A stretch of DNA of 64,000 bases, taken from the NCBI RefSeq assembly GCF_004331345.1, contig NZ_SJJZ01000004.1, positions 310,001 to 374,000 of the forward strand, written 5' to 3'. The DNA is from Kribbella soli (lineage in GTDB: Bacteria > Actinomycetota > Actinomycetes > Propionibacteriales > Kribbellaceae). Made by a program: the position numbers and the translations under genes. The notes beneath the pieces are model-generated. The model did no database searches. It was not told the DNA's origin and saw only the letters and a program-made list of their open reading frames with translations. Below are positions 1 through 8,005 of the stretch, one piece after another; within the stretch, counting starts at the first letter, position 1; every line of letters begins with the position of its first letter.

Positions 1-534
1 CTCGTCGGCCTGTGCCGGCTTCCCCACCGCCTGCCCGACGGTCCGCGCCACGACTTGCCAGGACACGCCGTAGTCCGGTACGCCGGCCGGCTGCGCGACC
101 GTCGGCGCGATCGCGGTCAGCTTCTGGTAGTCGTCCGCAGTGATCCCGGCGTACAGCCCGATGATCAGATCCGGCTGCAGCGCCGCGATCTTCTCGAACT
201 GCAGGCCGTCCTTGTCGCTCAGCACCTGCGGTACGGCGCCGTCGCCGAGTTTCGCCTTCGCCCACGGGAACAACGCGCCCGGCTTCTCCCCGAACCACTC
301 GGTCGTCGCCACCGGTACGACGCCGAGCGCGAGCAGCGCGTCCTGCTCGACCAGACCGACCGTCACGACCCGCTGAGGGGCCTGCTTGACGACAGTGTCG
401 CCGTACTTGTTCTTGATCGTCACCGGGAAGGCGCCGCCCTGCTCACTCGCTGCCTGGGGGGCTTCGTCGTTCCCGCCTCCGCACCCGGTCAGGGCGAGCA
501 GGAGTACGGCCAGGAACACCAGCAGGCGGCGCAT
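1..534 (-). CDS. Iron-siderophore ABC transporter substrate-binding lipoprotein (partial, C-terminus off the window)
   Basis: This is the N-terminal ~178 residues of a FecB/FhuD-type binding protein that captures ferric siderophores outside the membrane. The signal peptide runs MRRLLVFLAVLLLALTGC, with the lipobox Cys at residue 18. After a Gly/Asn/Glu linker come phrases typical of the family, such as 'APQRVVTVGLVEQDALLALGV' split around residues 50-75 and 'ALQPDLIIGLY' further on. The ATG at 534 is preceded by a purine-rich GTGAGG stretch. An iron box lies 22 bp upstream, so expression is probably repressed by IdeR/DmdR when iron is replete. The open frame continues past base 1. Confidence 0.85.
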   Translation of the reverse strand, partial: MRRLLVFLAVLLLALTGCGGGNDEAPQAASEQGGAFPVTIKNKYGDTVVKQAPQRVVTVGLVEQDALLALGVVPVATTEWFGEKPGALFPWAKAKLGDGAVPQVLSDKDGLQFEKIAALQPDLIIGLYAGITADDYQKLTAIAPTVAQPAGVPDYGVSWQVVARTVGQAVGKPAQADE

Positions 535-555
535 GGAGACCTCACAGGGACTAGG

Positions 556-574
556 TTAGGTTGCCCTAACCTAA
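556..574 (-). promoter_or_regulatory. Iron box (IdeR/DmdR-type operator)
   Basis: The 19-bp palindrome TTAGGTTGCCCTAACCTAA matches the actinobacterial iron-regulator consensus TTAGGTTAGGCTAACCTAA at 16 of 19 positions; the three differences are in the centre. It lies just upstream of the siderophore-binding lipoprotein and just downstream of the preceding sugar-binding gene, so it fits iron-dependent repression of the lipoprotein gene. Confidence 0.8.
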
Positions 575-582
575 CCCAGTCC

Positions 583-1929
583 TCAGTCCCGGTGGTACTT
601 CGTGACCGCGTTGTCCTGTTTGAGCTTGTCGGCCGCGGCCTGGATCCGCGCGGTCCACTCGGACTGCTGCAAACCACCGGCCATGAACTGCCCGGTGGCC
701 GCTGCGGCCGCGATCGCGAACTCGGGGTACCAGTCGTCGAAGTACCACGTGATGAGCTGATCGCCGGCCGAGGCGAGCAGGTCGCGGGCCGAGCTGAGCG
801 CAGTACTCATCTCCAGCCCATCGGCCGCCCCGCGGACGATGGTGAGCTGACTCGACTCCGACGTGACCTGCGCCGCGACGTCCGCCGACAGCATCGCCCG
901 CAGGTACTCGAGCCCGCCGGCCTTGTTCTTCGCCTTGTCCGGCACGAGGACCGGCGCGGTCGCCGCGACATGGAGCCCACTGGCGAGCGCGGGCGACGTG
1001 TCCAGCGGCGGTACGGCGAACATCGTCAGCGCGAAGTCCTGCGGGACCAGGCCCTTCATCTCGTTCTCGAGCCAGTTGCCGCACGGCAGCATCCCGACCT
1101 TGGCGGCGAGGAGGCGTTTCTGCGACCCGATGTGGTCGTAGTCCGCGGTCCCCGCGGCGAGCAGCCCGCGCTTGGTCAGCTCACCGACCGCGTTGATCGC
1201 CTTGGTGACGCTCTCGTCCTTCCAGGCGCCGTCGTCGAGGTTGTCGATCCGCTTCACCACGTCCGGGCCGCCGGTCTTGGCGGCGAGCGTCAGCACCAGT
1301 TCCAGCAGGTAGTACGGATGCGTGCCGGCGTACATGAACGGGCCGAGACCGGCCGCCTTCATATCGGTGCCGAGGGCAAGCAGATCGGTCCAGGTGCGCG
1401 GCACCTCCCAGCCGTTGCGCTGGAACAGGCTGGCCGAGTACCAGATCCCGTAGACGCTCGCGATGTAGTTGACGGTGCGCTGCGCCCCGTCGTACCGGCC
1501 GAAGTTCAGCATGTCGGGCAGGAGCTGGTCCTTGACCGTCGCGGACTGGTTGTCCCAGGACGGTGCGTCCAGCAACTGCTGCAGGTCGGTCAGCTGATCT
1601 TCCTTGACCAGCCGGCCGAGCTTCAGCGCGTCGTCGCCGGTGCTGAGCACCAGGTCGGGCGGGTTGCCCGCGGCGAACCGGGGCAGCAACTGGTCGGACA
1701 GTTGCGGTGTCACCTTCGGCGTGACGACGGCGGCCGCATACTTCTTCCGGTACGCCGCCGCCGCGAATCCGCCGTACTCGTCACTGATGACCAGGTCGAC
1801 CGGAGCGGTCCCGTCCACGGTGAACGGGTTCTCCTTCGACACCGGCGGGGCGACCGGGTCGCCGGTGCAGCCACTCAGGACCGCACCGGCCAACGCGCCC
1901 TGCAACAAAGTCCGCCGTCTCAGCATCAC
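583..1929 (-). CDS. Carbohydrate ABC transporter substrate-binding lipoprotein (second SBP of the aminosugar operon)
   Basis: This is an extracellular solute-binding protein of family 1 (448 aa). It opens with an RRRT twin-arginine-like signal and a lipobox LSGC with Cys 21. It is clearly paralogous to the NgcE-like protein encoded upstream at 3827-5245: both keep 'YGIWYS/YGLWYS', 'NGWE.P.T', 'G.WLENEMK/G.WIENEMK' and the 'GGLEYLRAMLS/GGKELLRAMLS' block in the same order. It follows the MalG-type permease by 9 bp and is the last gene of the operon. The start is GTG 1929 or ATG 1926 (adjacent codons); no strong ribosome-binding site is visible. The ligand is unknown but is probably an aminosugar or its oligomer, from context. 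Confidence 0.85.
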   Translation of the reverse strand: MMLRRRTLLQGALAGAVLSGCTGDPVAPPVSKENPFTVDGTAPVDLVISDEYGGFAAAAYRKKYAAAVVTPKVTPQLSDQLLPRFAAGNPPDLVLSTGDDALKLGRLVKEDQLTDLQQLLDAPSWDNQSATVKDQLLPDMLNFGRYDGAQRTVNYIASVYGIWYSASLFQRNGWEVPRTWTDLLALGTDMKAAGLGPFMYAGTHPYYLLELVLTLAAKTGGPDVVKRIDNLDDGAWKDESVTKAINAVGELTKRGLLAAGTADYDHIGSQKRLLAAKVGMLPCGNWLENEMKGLVPQDFALTMFAVPPLDTSPALASGLHVAATAPVLVPDKAKNKAGGLEYLRAMLSADVAAQVTSESSQLTIVRGAADGLEMSTALSSARDLLASAGDQLITWYFDDWYPEFAIAAAAATGQFMAGGLQQSEWTARIQAAADKLKQDNAVTKYHRD

Positions 1930-1938
1930 CGCAGGCTA

Positions 1939-2832
1939 TTACTTCACGCCTCCGGCGGTCACGGAGACCTGCAGCTGACGCTGGAAGATGATGTAGACGA
2001 CCAGAACCGGTGCCACAGTGATCACCACGGCCGCGAACAGGGCGCCGAAGTCCACCGCATAACCGGCTTGCGATGCGAACGAGGCCATGCCCTGCGAGAG
2101 CACGTAGTTCTTCGAGTCGGTGTTCAGGGCAACGGGAAGCAGGAACTGGTTCCACAACCCCAGGAAGTTGAAGATGGCGACCGACGCCATCCCCGGCCGC
2201 GCCATCGGCAACATCACCGCGAAGAACGTGCGCCACTCCCCGGCCCCGTCGATCTGCGCCGCCTCGTAGATCTCGCCCGGCAGCGCCTTGAAGAAGCTGT
2301 GCAGGAAGAAGACGGTGAACGGCAGCGCGAACGCGACGTAGGTGATGATCAACCCAGGCAGGGTGTTGAGCAACGAGAGGTTCTTCAGCACGAAGAACAG
2401 CGGCACGATCGCCAGGAACACCGGGAACGTCAGCCCGGCCAGCATGGAGTAGTAGATCAGCCGGTTGCCCGGGAACGTGAACCTCGCCAGCACGTACGCG
2501 CACATCGCGCCGAGGATCATCACCAGCACCAGCGCGCAGCCGACGACGACCACCGTGTTCACGAAGTAGCGGCCGATGCCGGCCGTCGTCCAGGCGTTGG
2601 CGTAGTTCTCGAACCGCAGCTTGCCGGGCAGCGAGAGTGGGTTGCCCAGGACCTCCTGGGTCGACTTGAACGACGACAGCAGCGTCCACACCAGCGGCAG
2701 GATCACCAGCAGCGACCACAGGATCAGCGCGACGTGGGCGGTCGTGGCCACGCCCCTGCCCTCCGGGGCCCGCTGGCGGGGCGCGCGGGACGCGGCCACG
2801 GGCTCGGCCCGGTCGGCGGTGGTTGTCGTCAT
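1939..2832 (-). CDS. ngcG: Carbohydrate ABC transporter permease, MalG type (NgcG-like)
   Basis: This inner-membrane permease (297 aa) has about six transmembrane segments, the first near residues 29-50. The cytoplasmic EAA loop 'EIYEAAQIDGAGEWRTFF' contacts the ATPase. It would form the sugar channel with the MalF-type partner encoded immediately upstream. The ATG at 2832 overlaps the partner's stop by 4 bp (ATGA) and has the ribosome-binding site GAAGGAA. No ATPase gene is present in the operon; actinobacterial sugar importers of this class commonly share the housekeeping MsiK ATPase. The NgcG name rests on the operon context. Confidence 0.85.
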   Translation of the reverse strand: MTTTTADRAEPVAASRAPRQRAPEGRGVATTAHVALILWSLLVILPLVWTLLSSFKSTQEVLGNPLSLPGKLRFENYANAWTTAGIGRYFVNTVVVVGCALVLVMILGAMCAYVLARFTFPGNRLIYYSMLAGLTFPVFLAIVPLFFVLKNLSLLNTLPGLIITYVAFALPFTVFFLHSFFKALPGEIYEAAQIDGAGEWRTFFAVMLPMARPGMASVAIFNFLGLWNQFLLPVALNTDSKNYVLSQGMASFASQAGYAVDFGALFAAVVITVAPVLVVYIIFQRQLQVSVTAGGVK

Positions 2833-3830
2833 CGGCGTTCCTTCACTTTCCGCTCACGTCCGCCGGTCAGGGCGTTCACCGTGAAGACCACGAGCGCGAA
2901 CAGCATCGTCACCGCGGCCAGGACCACGCCCATCGCCGTCGAGTAACCGAACTGGCCCTTGGTGAAGGCCGTGGTGAACAGCTGCTGGGGCATGACCAGG
3001 GTCGAGTTCTGCGGCCCGCCGCCGGGGTTCAGCGCCTGCATGTAGACGAAGGCGTCGAGGGCCGCGATGCCGAGATAGATGTACGCCGTCTGCACGTTGT
3101 CCCGGATCAGCGGCACCGTGATGGACACCGCGCTCCGGAACCGGCCGGCGCCGTCGATCCGGGCCGCCTCGAACACCTCGGGCTCGATGCCCCGGATGGC
3201 GGCGATGAACAGCACCATGTAGAAGCCGACGAAGCCCCAGATCATCACGAACATCGACGCCGGCATCGCGGTCCGCGCGTCACCGAGCCACGCGTAGTTC
3301 TCGAACTGGTGCAGCCCGATCTTCGACAGCACCGCGTCCAGCACACCCGAGCCCGGCGTGAACACCTGGGCCCAGATCAGGCCGATCACGATCGCGGGGA
3401 TCACGTACGGGAAGAACGAGACGATCCGGTAGAAGCCGGCGTACTTCAGTCCGCGGACGGTGCCGGTGCCCGAGCCGCCGATCGTCACCAGCGTGGCAAG
3501 GGTCAGCGCCAGCACGATCGTCACGATCGGCACGACGATCGCGAGCAGGATGTTGTTGCGTACGGCCTTCAGGAAGATGTCGTCGTGGAACAGCTTGACG
3601 TAGTTGTCGAAGCCGACGAAGTTCATTCCCGAGGTGAACCCGGACCAGTCGGTCAGCGAGTACCACAGGGCCTGCACGAACGGCGAGACCACGAAGATCA
3701 CGAAGACCGCCAGCGGCAGGCCGAGGAACACGACCATGAAGCTGGCCCGGTCGAAGGTCAGCGGCCGGCGCCGCCGGGTGACGGACCGCTTGGGTCCGCC
3801 TCCCGGCTCTGCCTCTTGCGTCATGGTCAC
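2829..3830 (-). CDS. ngcF: Carbohydrate ABC transporter permease, MalF type (NgcF-like)
   Basis: This 333-residue permease has a short charged N-terminus, a first membrane span near residues 30-55 and an EAA loop 'EVFEAARIDGAGRFRSAV'. It pairs with the downstream MalG-type permease. The likely GTG start at 3830 overlaps the NgcE-like stop by 4 bp (GTGA); an ATG two codons later (3824) is the alternative. The tight coupling of binding protein and two permeases is the standard order in actinobacterial sugar importers. Confidence 0.85.
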   Translation of the reverse strand: MTMTQEAEPGGGPKRSVTRRRRPLTFDRASFMVVFLGLPLAVFVIFVVSPFVQALWYSLTDWSGFTSGMNFVGFDNYVKLFHDDIFLKAVRNNILLAIVVPIVTIVLALTLATLVTIGGSGTGTVRGLKYAGFYRIVSFFPYVIPAIVIGLIWAQVFTPGSGVLDAVLSKIGLHQFENYAWLGDARTAMPASMFVMIWGFVGFYMVLFIAAIRGIEPEVFEAARIDGAGRFRSAVSITVPLIRDNVQTAYIYLGIAALDAFVYMQALNPGGGPQNSTLVMPQQLFTTAFTKGQFGYSTAMGVVLAAVTMLFALVVFTVNALTGGRERKVKERR

Positions 3831-5245
3831 TTGGTGACCGGGATCTTCTTGACGGAGCTGTCGTTGCGCACCTTGTCCGTGATCTGCTGCAGACCCTTCG
3901 TCAGACCCGCCGCGTCGAGCTGGCCGGACAGGAACGAGTTCCAGACCACGAGGTTGTCGGTGTTCATGCCGTACAGGCCGACGAACTGGTAGTCGAAGAT
4001 GTTGGTGCCGGCCGCGTCCAGCATCGCGGTCTGCGACTGCAGCGCGGTCGAACCGAACCCGTCAGCGGGAACGAGTCCCTTGACGATCGTCGGCGCCAGC
4101 CGCGTCTTGGCGAAGTTGGTCGCCGCCTCCTTGGACAGCATGGCCCGCAGGAGCTCCTTGCCGCCGGCAACGTTCTTGCCCTTCGACGGGACGATGAACG
4201 GCTCGCCGGCCGCGCTGCGCAGCGCCTCGTACGGCAGCTTCGGGCTGTCGGTGAGCGTGGGCTCGGGGACGCCCTTCATCTGGAACCCGCTCTTGGTGGC
4301 CTTCTTCATCTCGTTCTCGATCCACGAGCCCGAGGGGTAGAGGATGGCCTGCTGGTCGTTGCTCCACTTCGCCTGCGCGGCGGTGAACTGGGTACCGGCG
4401 CCACCGGGGACGAAGTAGCCGTTCTTGACCATGGTCTCCATGGCCTTGAACACGCTCTGGAGCTGCGGCTTCGACCAGCAGTTCGCCTCGAGGTTCTCCA
4501 GCGCCAGGCGGACCTCGTCGCCACCCTCCTTGATCGCGGAGTCGACGGCCAGGGTGTGGTAGTAGGTCGCGGCTTCCTTGCCCCAGACGAACAGGTACTT
4601 GCCCTTCGCCTTGGCCTTGGCGCCGAGGTCGAGCAGCGCGTCGTAGGTCTTCGGCGGCTCCCAGCCGTTCTCCTTGAACAGGCTGTCGGAGTACCACAGG
4701 CCGTAGAGCGTGAGCACGTAGTTCATCGCGACGAACTTGCCGTCGTAGGTACCGGGGAGCTTGGCGCCCGGGTACAGGGTGTCGGCGATCTTCGTGCCCT
4801 CGTAGTTGTTGGCCTCGAAGACGTCGTCCAGCGTCGCCAGCGAGTCCAGGATCGTGTTGAAGCCGATCTGGTTCGCGCCGGAGTTGTCGATCAGGTCCGG
4901 CGGGTTGCCGCCGACGAAGCGCGGCTGCAACTGCTGGGCGATCTGGGTCGACGGGGCGACCTTGAACGTCGAGCCCGCGAACTTCTTCTGCGCGATGCTG
5001 GCCGCGAACGTCACGTAGTCGTAGCCGTATCCACCGTTGAAGATCACCGCGTCGACGGTCGCCTTGTCCGCCATGCCGAACGGGTTGTCCGCGGTCTTGT
5101 CGGCACCGCCACTGCCGGAGCCGCTGTCATCGCTGCCGCTGCCGGCACAGGCGGCCAGCAGCGTGCTGCCGCCGGTCGCCAGCAAGGTGCCGACCGCTGC
5201 GCGCTGCAGGAACAGGCGCCGCGACAGGTTGTTGGGAGTGGTCAT
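3827..5245 (-). CDS. ngcE: N-acetylglucosamine/chitobiose-type ABC transporter substrate-binding lipoprotein (NgcE-like)
   Basis: This is a family-1 binding lipoprotein (472 aa) with a twin-arginine signal (SRRLFLQRAAVG) and a lipobox LAAC near residue 33, followed by a Gly/Ser/Asp linker. Sequence style and context (SIS-domain aminosugar protein upstream, GlcNAc-type kinase divergent) match NgcE, the GlcNAc/N,N'-diacetylchitobiose receptor of Streptomyces. The ATG at 5245 has the ribosome-binding site GGAAGG. The gene lies 24 bp after the SIS-domain gene. The substrate is inferred from family and neighbours, not from seen binding residues. Confidence 0.8.
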   Translation of the reverse strand: MTTPNNLSRRLFLQRAAVGTLLATGGSTLLAACAGSGSDDSGSGSGGADKTADNPFGMADKATVDAVIFNGGYGYDYVTFAASIAQKKFAGSTFKVAPSTQIAQQLQPRFVGGNPPDLIDNSGANQIGFNTILDSLATLDDVFEANNYEGTKIADTLYPGAKLPGTYDGKFVAMNYVLTLYGLWYSDSLFKENGWEPPKTYDALLDLGAKAKAKGKYLFVWGKEAATYYHTLAVDSAIKEGGDEVRLALENLEANCWSKPQLQSVFKAMETMVKNGYFVPGGAGTQFTAAQAKWSNDQQAILYPSGSWIENEMKKATKSGFQMKGVPEPTLTDSPKLPYEALRSAAGEPFIVPSKGKNVAGGKELLRAMLSKEAATNFAKTRLAPTIVKGLVPADGFGSTALQSQTAMLDAAGTNIFDYQFVGLYGMNTDNLVVWNSFLSGQLDAAGLTKGLQQITDKVRNDSSVKKIPVTK

Positions 5246-5269
5246 TGGTCCCGCCTTCCAAGGAGTGTT

Positions 5270-6049
5270 TCACGCAGTACGCCGGATACGACCGGCGTAC
5301 CGTGCTTCAAGGGCGTGGTTGTGTTCGTCGCCGCCGGGAATGTTCGCGGACAGGTAGACCGGCGGTGTCTCGCCGGCCTCCGTCAGCCGGCGCAGCACCT
5401 CAGCCACCAGCATCTGCGCAATCAGGGCCGCGGTGATGGAGGACACGGCGCAGACCTTGCCACCGTCGGGCAGGTCGAGCACGGAGTCGCCGTACGGCGC
5501 CTGGTTGTCGAGCACCACGTCCGCGAAGTCGATCAGCTTCTTGCCGGACGGGTGCCGCGAGTCCATGCCGCCGGTGTGCTGCAGCGAGGTGATCGCGATC
5601 AGCGGGTGACCGTTCTCCTTGACCACACTCGCCAGCTCGACGATCGAGCCGTTCACACCTGAGTTGGAGGCGATGATGAACAGGTCGCCCTCGCGGGCTG
5701 CGGACAGCTCGTAGAGCTTCCGGGAGTACGCCGGGTCGCGCTCGAGCTCCGCGCTGCGCAGCAGCTCGGGCGGCTCGCCACCGAGCAGCACCAGGTCGCG
5801 CAGCGCGATCCGGTTGGAGGCGATCAGCCCACCGGCCCGGCCGGCGATCTCCATCGCGAGGGCCTCGGAGTGCCCGGAGCCGAAGGCCTGGATGACGCCG
5901 TTCGCACGCAGCGAGGTGGCCATCAGATCGGCGGCCTGCTGGATCGGGCCGTCGATCTGGGTGGTCACGGCGGCCAGGATCGGCATCAGCGTTTGAACAT
6001 ACGCCTGCGCGCTCACGCCAGTGGATTCCCCCGTGTTACTGCTGGCCAT
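5270..6049 (-). CDS. SIS-domain aminosugar protein (UPF0309/SCO4393-like)
   Basis: This is a 259-residue phosphosugar-binding SIS protein. The phosphate loop appears as 'FGSGHSEAL', and the middle carries the UPF0309 block 'SRHPSGKKLIDFADVVLDN' with 'YGDSVL' after it; 'SANIPGGDEHN' lies near the C-terminus. The Streptomyces homologue SCO4393 has been linked to GlcNAc-6-phosphate metabolism, and here the gene heads an aminosugar uptake operon divergent from a GlcNAc-type kinase, so a GlcNAc-6-P substrate is likely. The chosen start is ATG 6049, preceded by GAGGGGTGGG; a TTG codon sits directly before it. Isomerase, etherase or dehydratase activity cannot be decided from sequence alone. Confidence 0.8.
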   Translation of the reverse strand: MASSNTGESTGVSAQAYVQTLMPILAAVTTQIDGPIQQAADLMATSLRANGVIQAFGSGHSEALAMEIAGRAGGLIASNRIALRDLVLLGGEPPELLRSAELERDPAYSRKLYELSAAREGDLFIIASNSGVNGSIVELASVVKENGHPLIAITSLQHTGGMDSRHPSGKKLIDFADVVLDNQAPYGDSVLDLPDGGKVCAVSSITAALIAQMLVAEVLRRLTEAGETPPVYLSANIPGGDEHNHALEARYAGRIRRTA

Positions 6050-6258
6050 CAACGGCCCACCCCTCGACTAATCTGCTCGCCAGCGACACTCCAAGTGCCG
6101 ACAAATGCGCAAGTTTGCTGTTTGCTGGACAGAACTTTTCTCAACTCGTAGCTAAAGTCAAGGCTCATCCGTGTGATCTCCCCAGATCGGGACCGTTGCG
6201 TAACCTTGTGTACTTGTGCTTATTAATAGGCTCTTTCGAGCAGTTTGGAGCATCGCGT
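6050..6258. promoter_or_regulatory. Divergent control region between the aminosugar operon and the sugar kinase
   Basis: This 209-bp intergenic region is notably richer in A and T than its surroundings and must hold the promoters for the minus-strand SIS-ngc operon and the plus-strand kinase. A possible kinase promoter is TTGCGT (6196-6201) with TATTAA (6221-6226), spacer 19. I saw no convincing copy of the DasR operator (dre) in it. Confidence 0.4.
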
Positions 6259-7299
6259 ATGTCGGTCGAACGCTCGCTTCCGGACGCTGACGCCGCACCT
6301 GTCGACCAGGTGGTCCTGATACCTGCCGGACCACTGGTCCTCGGCGGCGACCTCGGCGGAACTTCCACCCGGATCGTGATCGCGGACTCTGAGGGCAACG
6401 TAGTCGGTCGCGGCGCCGCAGCGGGAGGGAATCCGACCAGTCATCCGGCAAGTGCGGCGGCCAACTTCGGGCAGGCCCTTCACGCCGCACTGTCCGGCCT
6501 GGACCCGACGGCCGTCAAGGCCGGGGTCGTAGGTATGGCCGGCGGCGTGGCACTCGCACGCCCGGACGTGGCCGCTCAGTTCGAAGCCGCCTGGACCGGC
6601 GCCGGCCTGATCGTTGCCCCCGACTACATCGGCGATCTCGAGGTCGCCTTCGCCTCAGGTACGCCGGAACCGGACGGGACCGTGCTGATCGCCGGCACCG
6701 GAAGCAACGCCGGCCTGGTGCGCAACCACCAACTGCTGCGCACCGCGGGCGGGCACGGCTGGCTACTGGGCGACGACGGCTCCGGTTTCTGGCTCGGCCG
6801 GGAAGCAGTGCGCAGCGTGCTGCAGGCGCTGGATCTCCGCGAGCCGCTCGGGCTGCTCGGGCAGGCCGTCGTACAAGCAATCCTGCCCGATCGGGAAGAG
6901 CACGCCACTGCGCGGCGTGAAGGGTACGACGCGCTGCGTGATGACCTGGTGAGGACGGTGAACAGCCGTCCACCCGTGCTGCTCGCGGAACTGGCGCCGG
7001 CGGTGATGGCGGCGTACGCGCAGGACGACGAGACCGCGCGGTCGCTGGTGAAACGCGCAGCCGAGTTGCTCACAGAAACCGCCGCGCGACTGAAGACAAC
7101 GTCGGACAAGGGCCCGATGGTGCTCGCGGGCAGTGTCGCGGGTGAATCCTCACCTGTCGGACAACTCATTCGGCAGCACTTTGCGGGCGACGTACTGACC
7201 GCCCGGGACGGGGTCGGAGGCGCCACCTGGCTGGCCCTGGGCGCCCTCGACCCCGCTCTCGCAACTACCGAGAACCACCAACGACTAGTCGAACACTGA
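6259..7299 (+). CDS. BadF/BadG-family ATPase, N-acetylglucosamine-type sugar kinase
   Basis: This is a 346-residue cytoplasmic kinase of the ASKHA fold. The phosphate-binding motif 'LGGDLGGTSTRIVIAD' begins near residue 31, and 'GTGSNAG' and 'GDDGSGFWLGREAV' follow; these are marks of eukaryote-type and bacterial GlcNAc kinases in the BadF/BadG/BcrA/BcrD family. It would phosphorylate the sugar imported by the divergent operon. The start is ATG 6259 with GGAG eight bases upstream; the open frame extends further upstream but without signals. Its 3' end overlaps the convergent YCII gene by 15 bp. Confidence 0.8.
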   Translation: MSVERSLPDADAAPVDQVVLIPAGPLVLGGDLGGTSTRIVIADSEGNVVGRGAAAGGNPTSHPASAAANFGQALHAALSGLDPTAVKAGVVGMAGGVALARPDVAAQFEAAWTGAGLIVAPDYIGDLEVAFASGTPEPDGTVLIAGTGSNAGLVRNHQLLRTAGGHGWLLGDDGSGFWLGREAVRSVLQALDLREPLGLLGQAVVQAILPDREEHATARREGYDALRDDLVRTVNSRPPVLLAELAPAVMAAYAQDDETARSLVKRAAELLTETAARLKTTSDKGPMVLAGSVAGESSPVGQLIRQHFAGDVLTARDGVGGATWLALGALDPALATTENHQRLVEH

Positions 7300-7668
7300 G
7301 ACCGGGCGGACTTCGACGGCGTAGAAGCCGGCCTCCGGGATGGTGGCGGCGACCTCTTCGGCGCGTTCCTGGCTGGCGACGTCGATGAGGAAGACGCCGG
7401 CGAGTTGTTCCTTCGCCTCGGAGTACGGGCCGTCGGTCGTCGCCCGGACGCCTTCGCGGACCCGGACCACCCGGGTCTTCGACGGCGGATCGAGCGGGAC
7501 GGCGTTGATCAGCTCACCGCTGGCGTCGAGTTCGTTCAGCAGGTTGTCGAGCTGCGCGGCGAGCGCCTCCCGCGCCTTCTTCGGCAGGGCCTTGCCCTCC
7601 TCGGTGTGCAGGAACGACGGGTGACCCCAGGTGATCGGGTTGCTGTGAATCATCAGCAGGTACTTCAT
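7285..7668 (-). CDS. YCII-related (DGPF-type) protein
   Basis: This small cytoplasmic protein (127 aa) has a dimeric ferredoxin-like YCII fold. It starts 'MKYLLMIHSNP' and contains 'TTDGPYSEAKEQLAGVFLIDV', typical of the 'DGPFxExKE' group often found beside ECF sigma factors; no sigma factor is present here. The start ATG 7668 has the ribosome-binding site AAAGGA eight bases upstream. The biochemical function of this group is largely unknown. It is convergent with the sugar kinase, with overlapping ends. Confidence 0.85.
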   Translation of the reverse strand: MKYLLMIHSNPITWGHPSFLHTEEGKALPKKAREALAAQLDNLLNELDASGELINAVPLDPPSKTRVVRVREGVRATTDGPYSEAKEQLAGVFLIDVASQERAEEVAATIPEAGFYAVEVRPVSVFD

Positions 7669-8004
7669 GTCCGGTGTCCTTTCGGGCAGGTACTGGATCT
7701 TCGCAGCAGAGGTCGGACACAACCGCCACCACTCGACATTTCGCCGTTTTACGCCGCCGGGCCGCACCAGCTGACCGCACCGAAGAACGGGTAGTGGTAG
7801 CCCGGGATGTGCGCTAACGACAGGTAGAGCACCCCGAGACGCTGTACGCACCCAACGCCGCCACGCTCAGGTGCACTACCCAGCCGCCTGACACCTCCTG
7901 TCCCAACGCACATCGCCGACCGACCTCCGCCCGTTCTTCGGTACGGCGTCGCATATTCCAAGCAATGGCTTGACATCGGATTTGGGCTGCTGCATATTCC
8001 AAGC
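7669..8004. other. Intergenic region between the YCII gene and the arsR-type gene
   Basis: This 336-bp stretch has no supported gene. Its right end holds the arsR promoter and paired direct repeats (separate entries). The rest is GC-rich, must contain the YCII promoter on the minus strand, and shows no other recognisable element. Confidence 0.5.
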
Positions 8005-8005
8005 A
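7951..8005 (+). promoter_or_regulatory. arsR-type promoter with two 14-bp direct repeats and no leader
   Basis: The repeat GCATATTCCAAGCA occurs exactly at 7951-7964 and 7992-8005. Between them is a consensus -35 TTGACA (7970-7975); CATATT (7993-7998), 17 bp further on, lies inside the second repeat and serves as the -10. The predicted transcription start is the A of the ATG at 8005, so the mRNA is probably leaderless. CAAGC/GCTTG (7959-7972) also forms an inverted repeat. The layout suggests autorepression by the downstream ArsR-family protein. Confidence 0.7.

Noticed and set aside
55-2946. 963-residue plus-strand reading frame
   Set aside because: It is antisense to a lipoprotein, a second sugar-binding protein and a permease gene with clear motifs; its composition (very Arg/Gln/His-rich) is that of a shadow frame.
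6310-6345. GACCA/TGGTC half-sites resembling a DasR operator
   Set aside because: They lie inside the kinase coding sequence and the spacing does not match the dre consensus.
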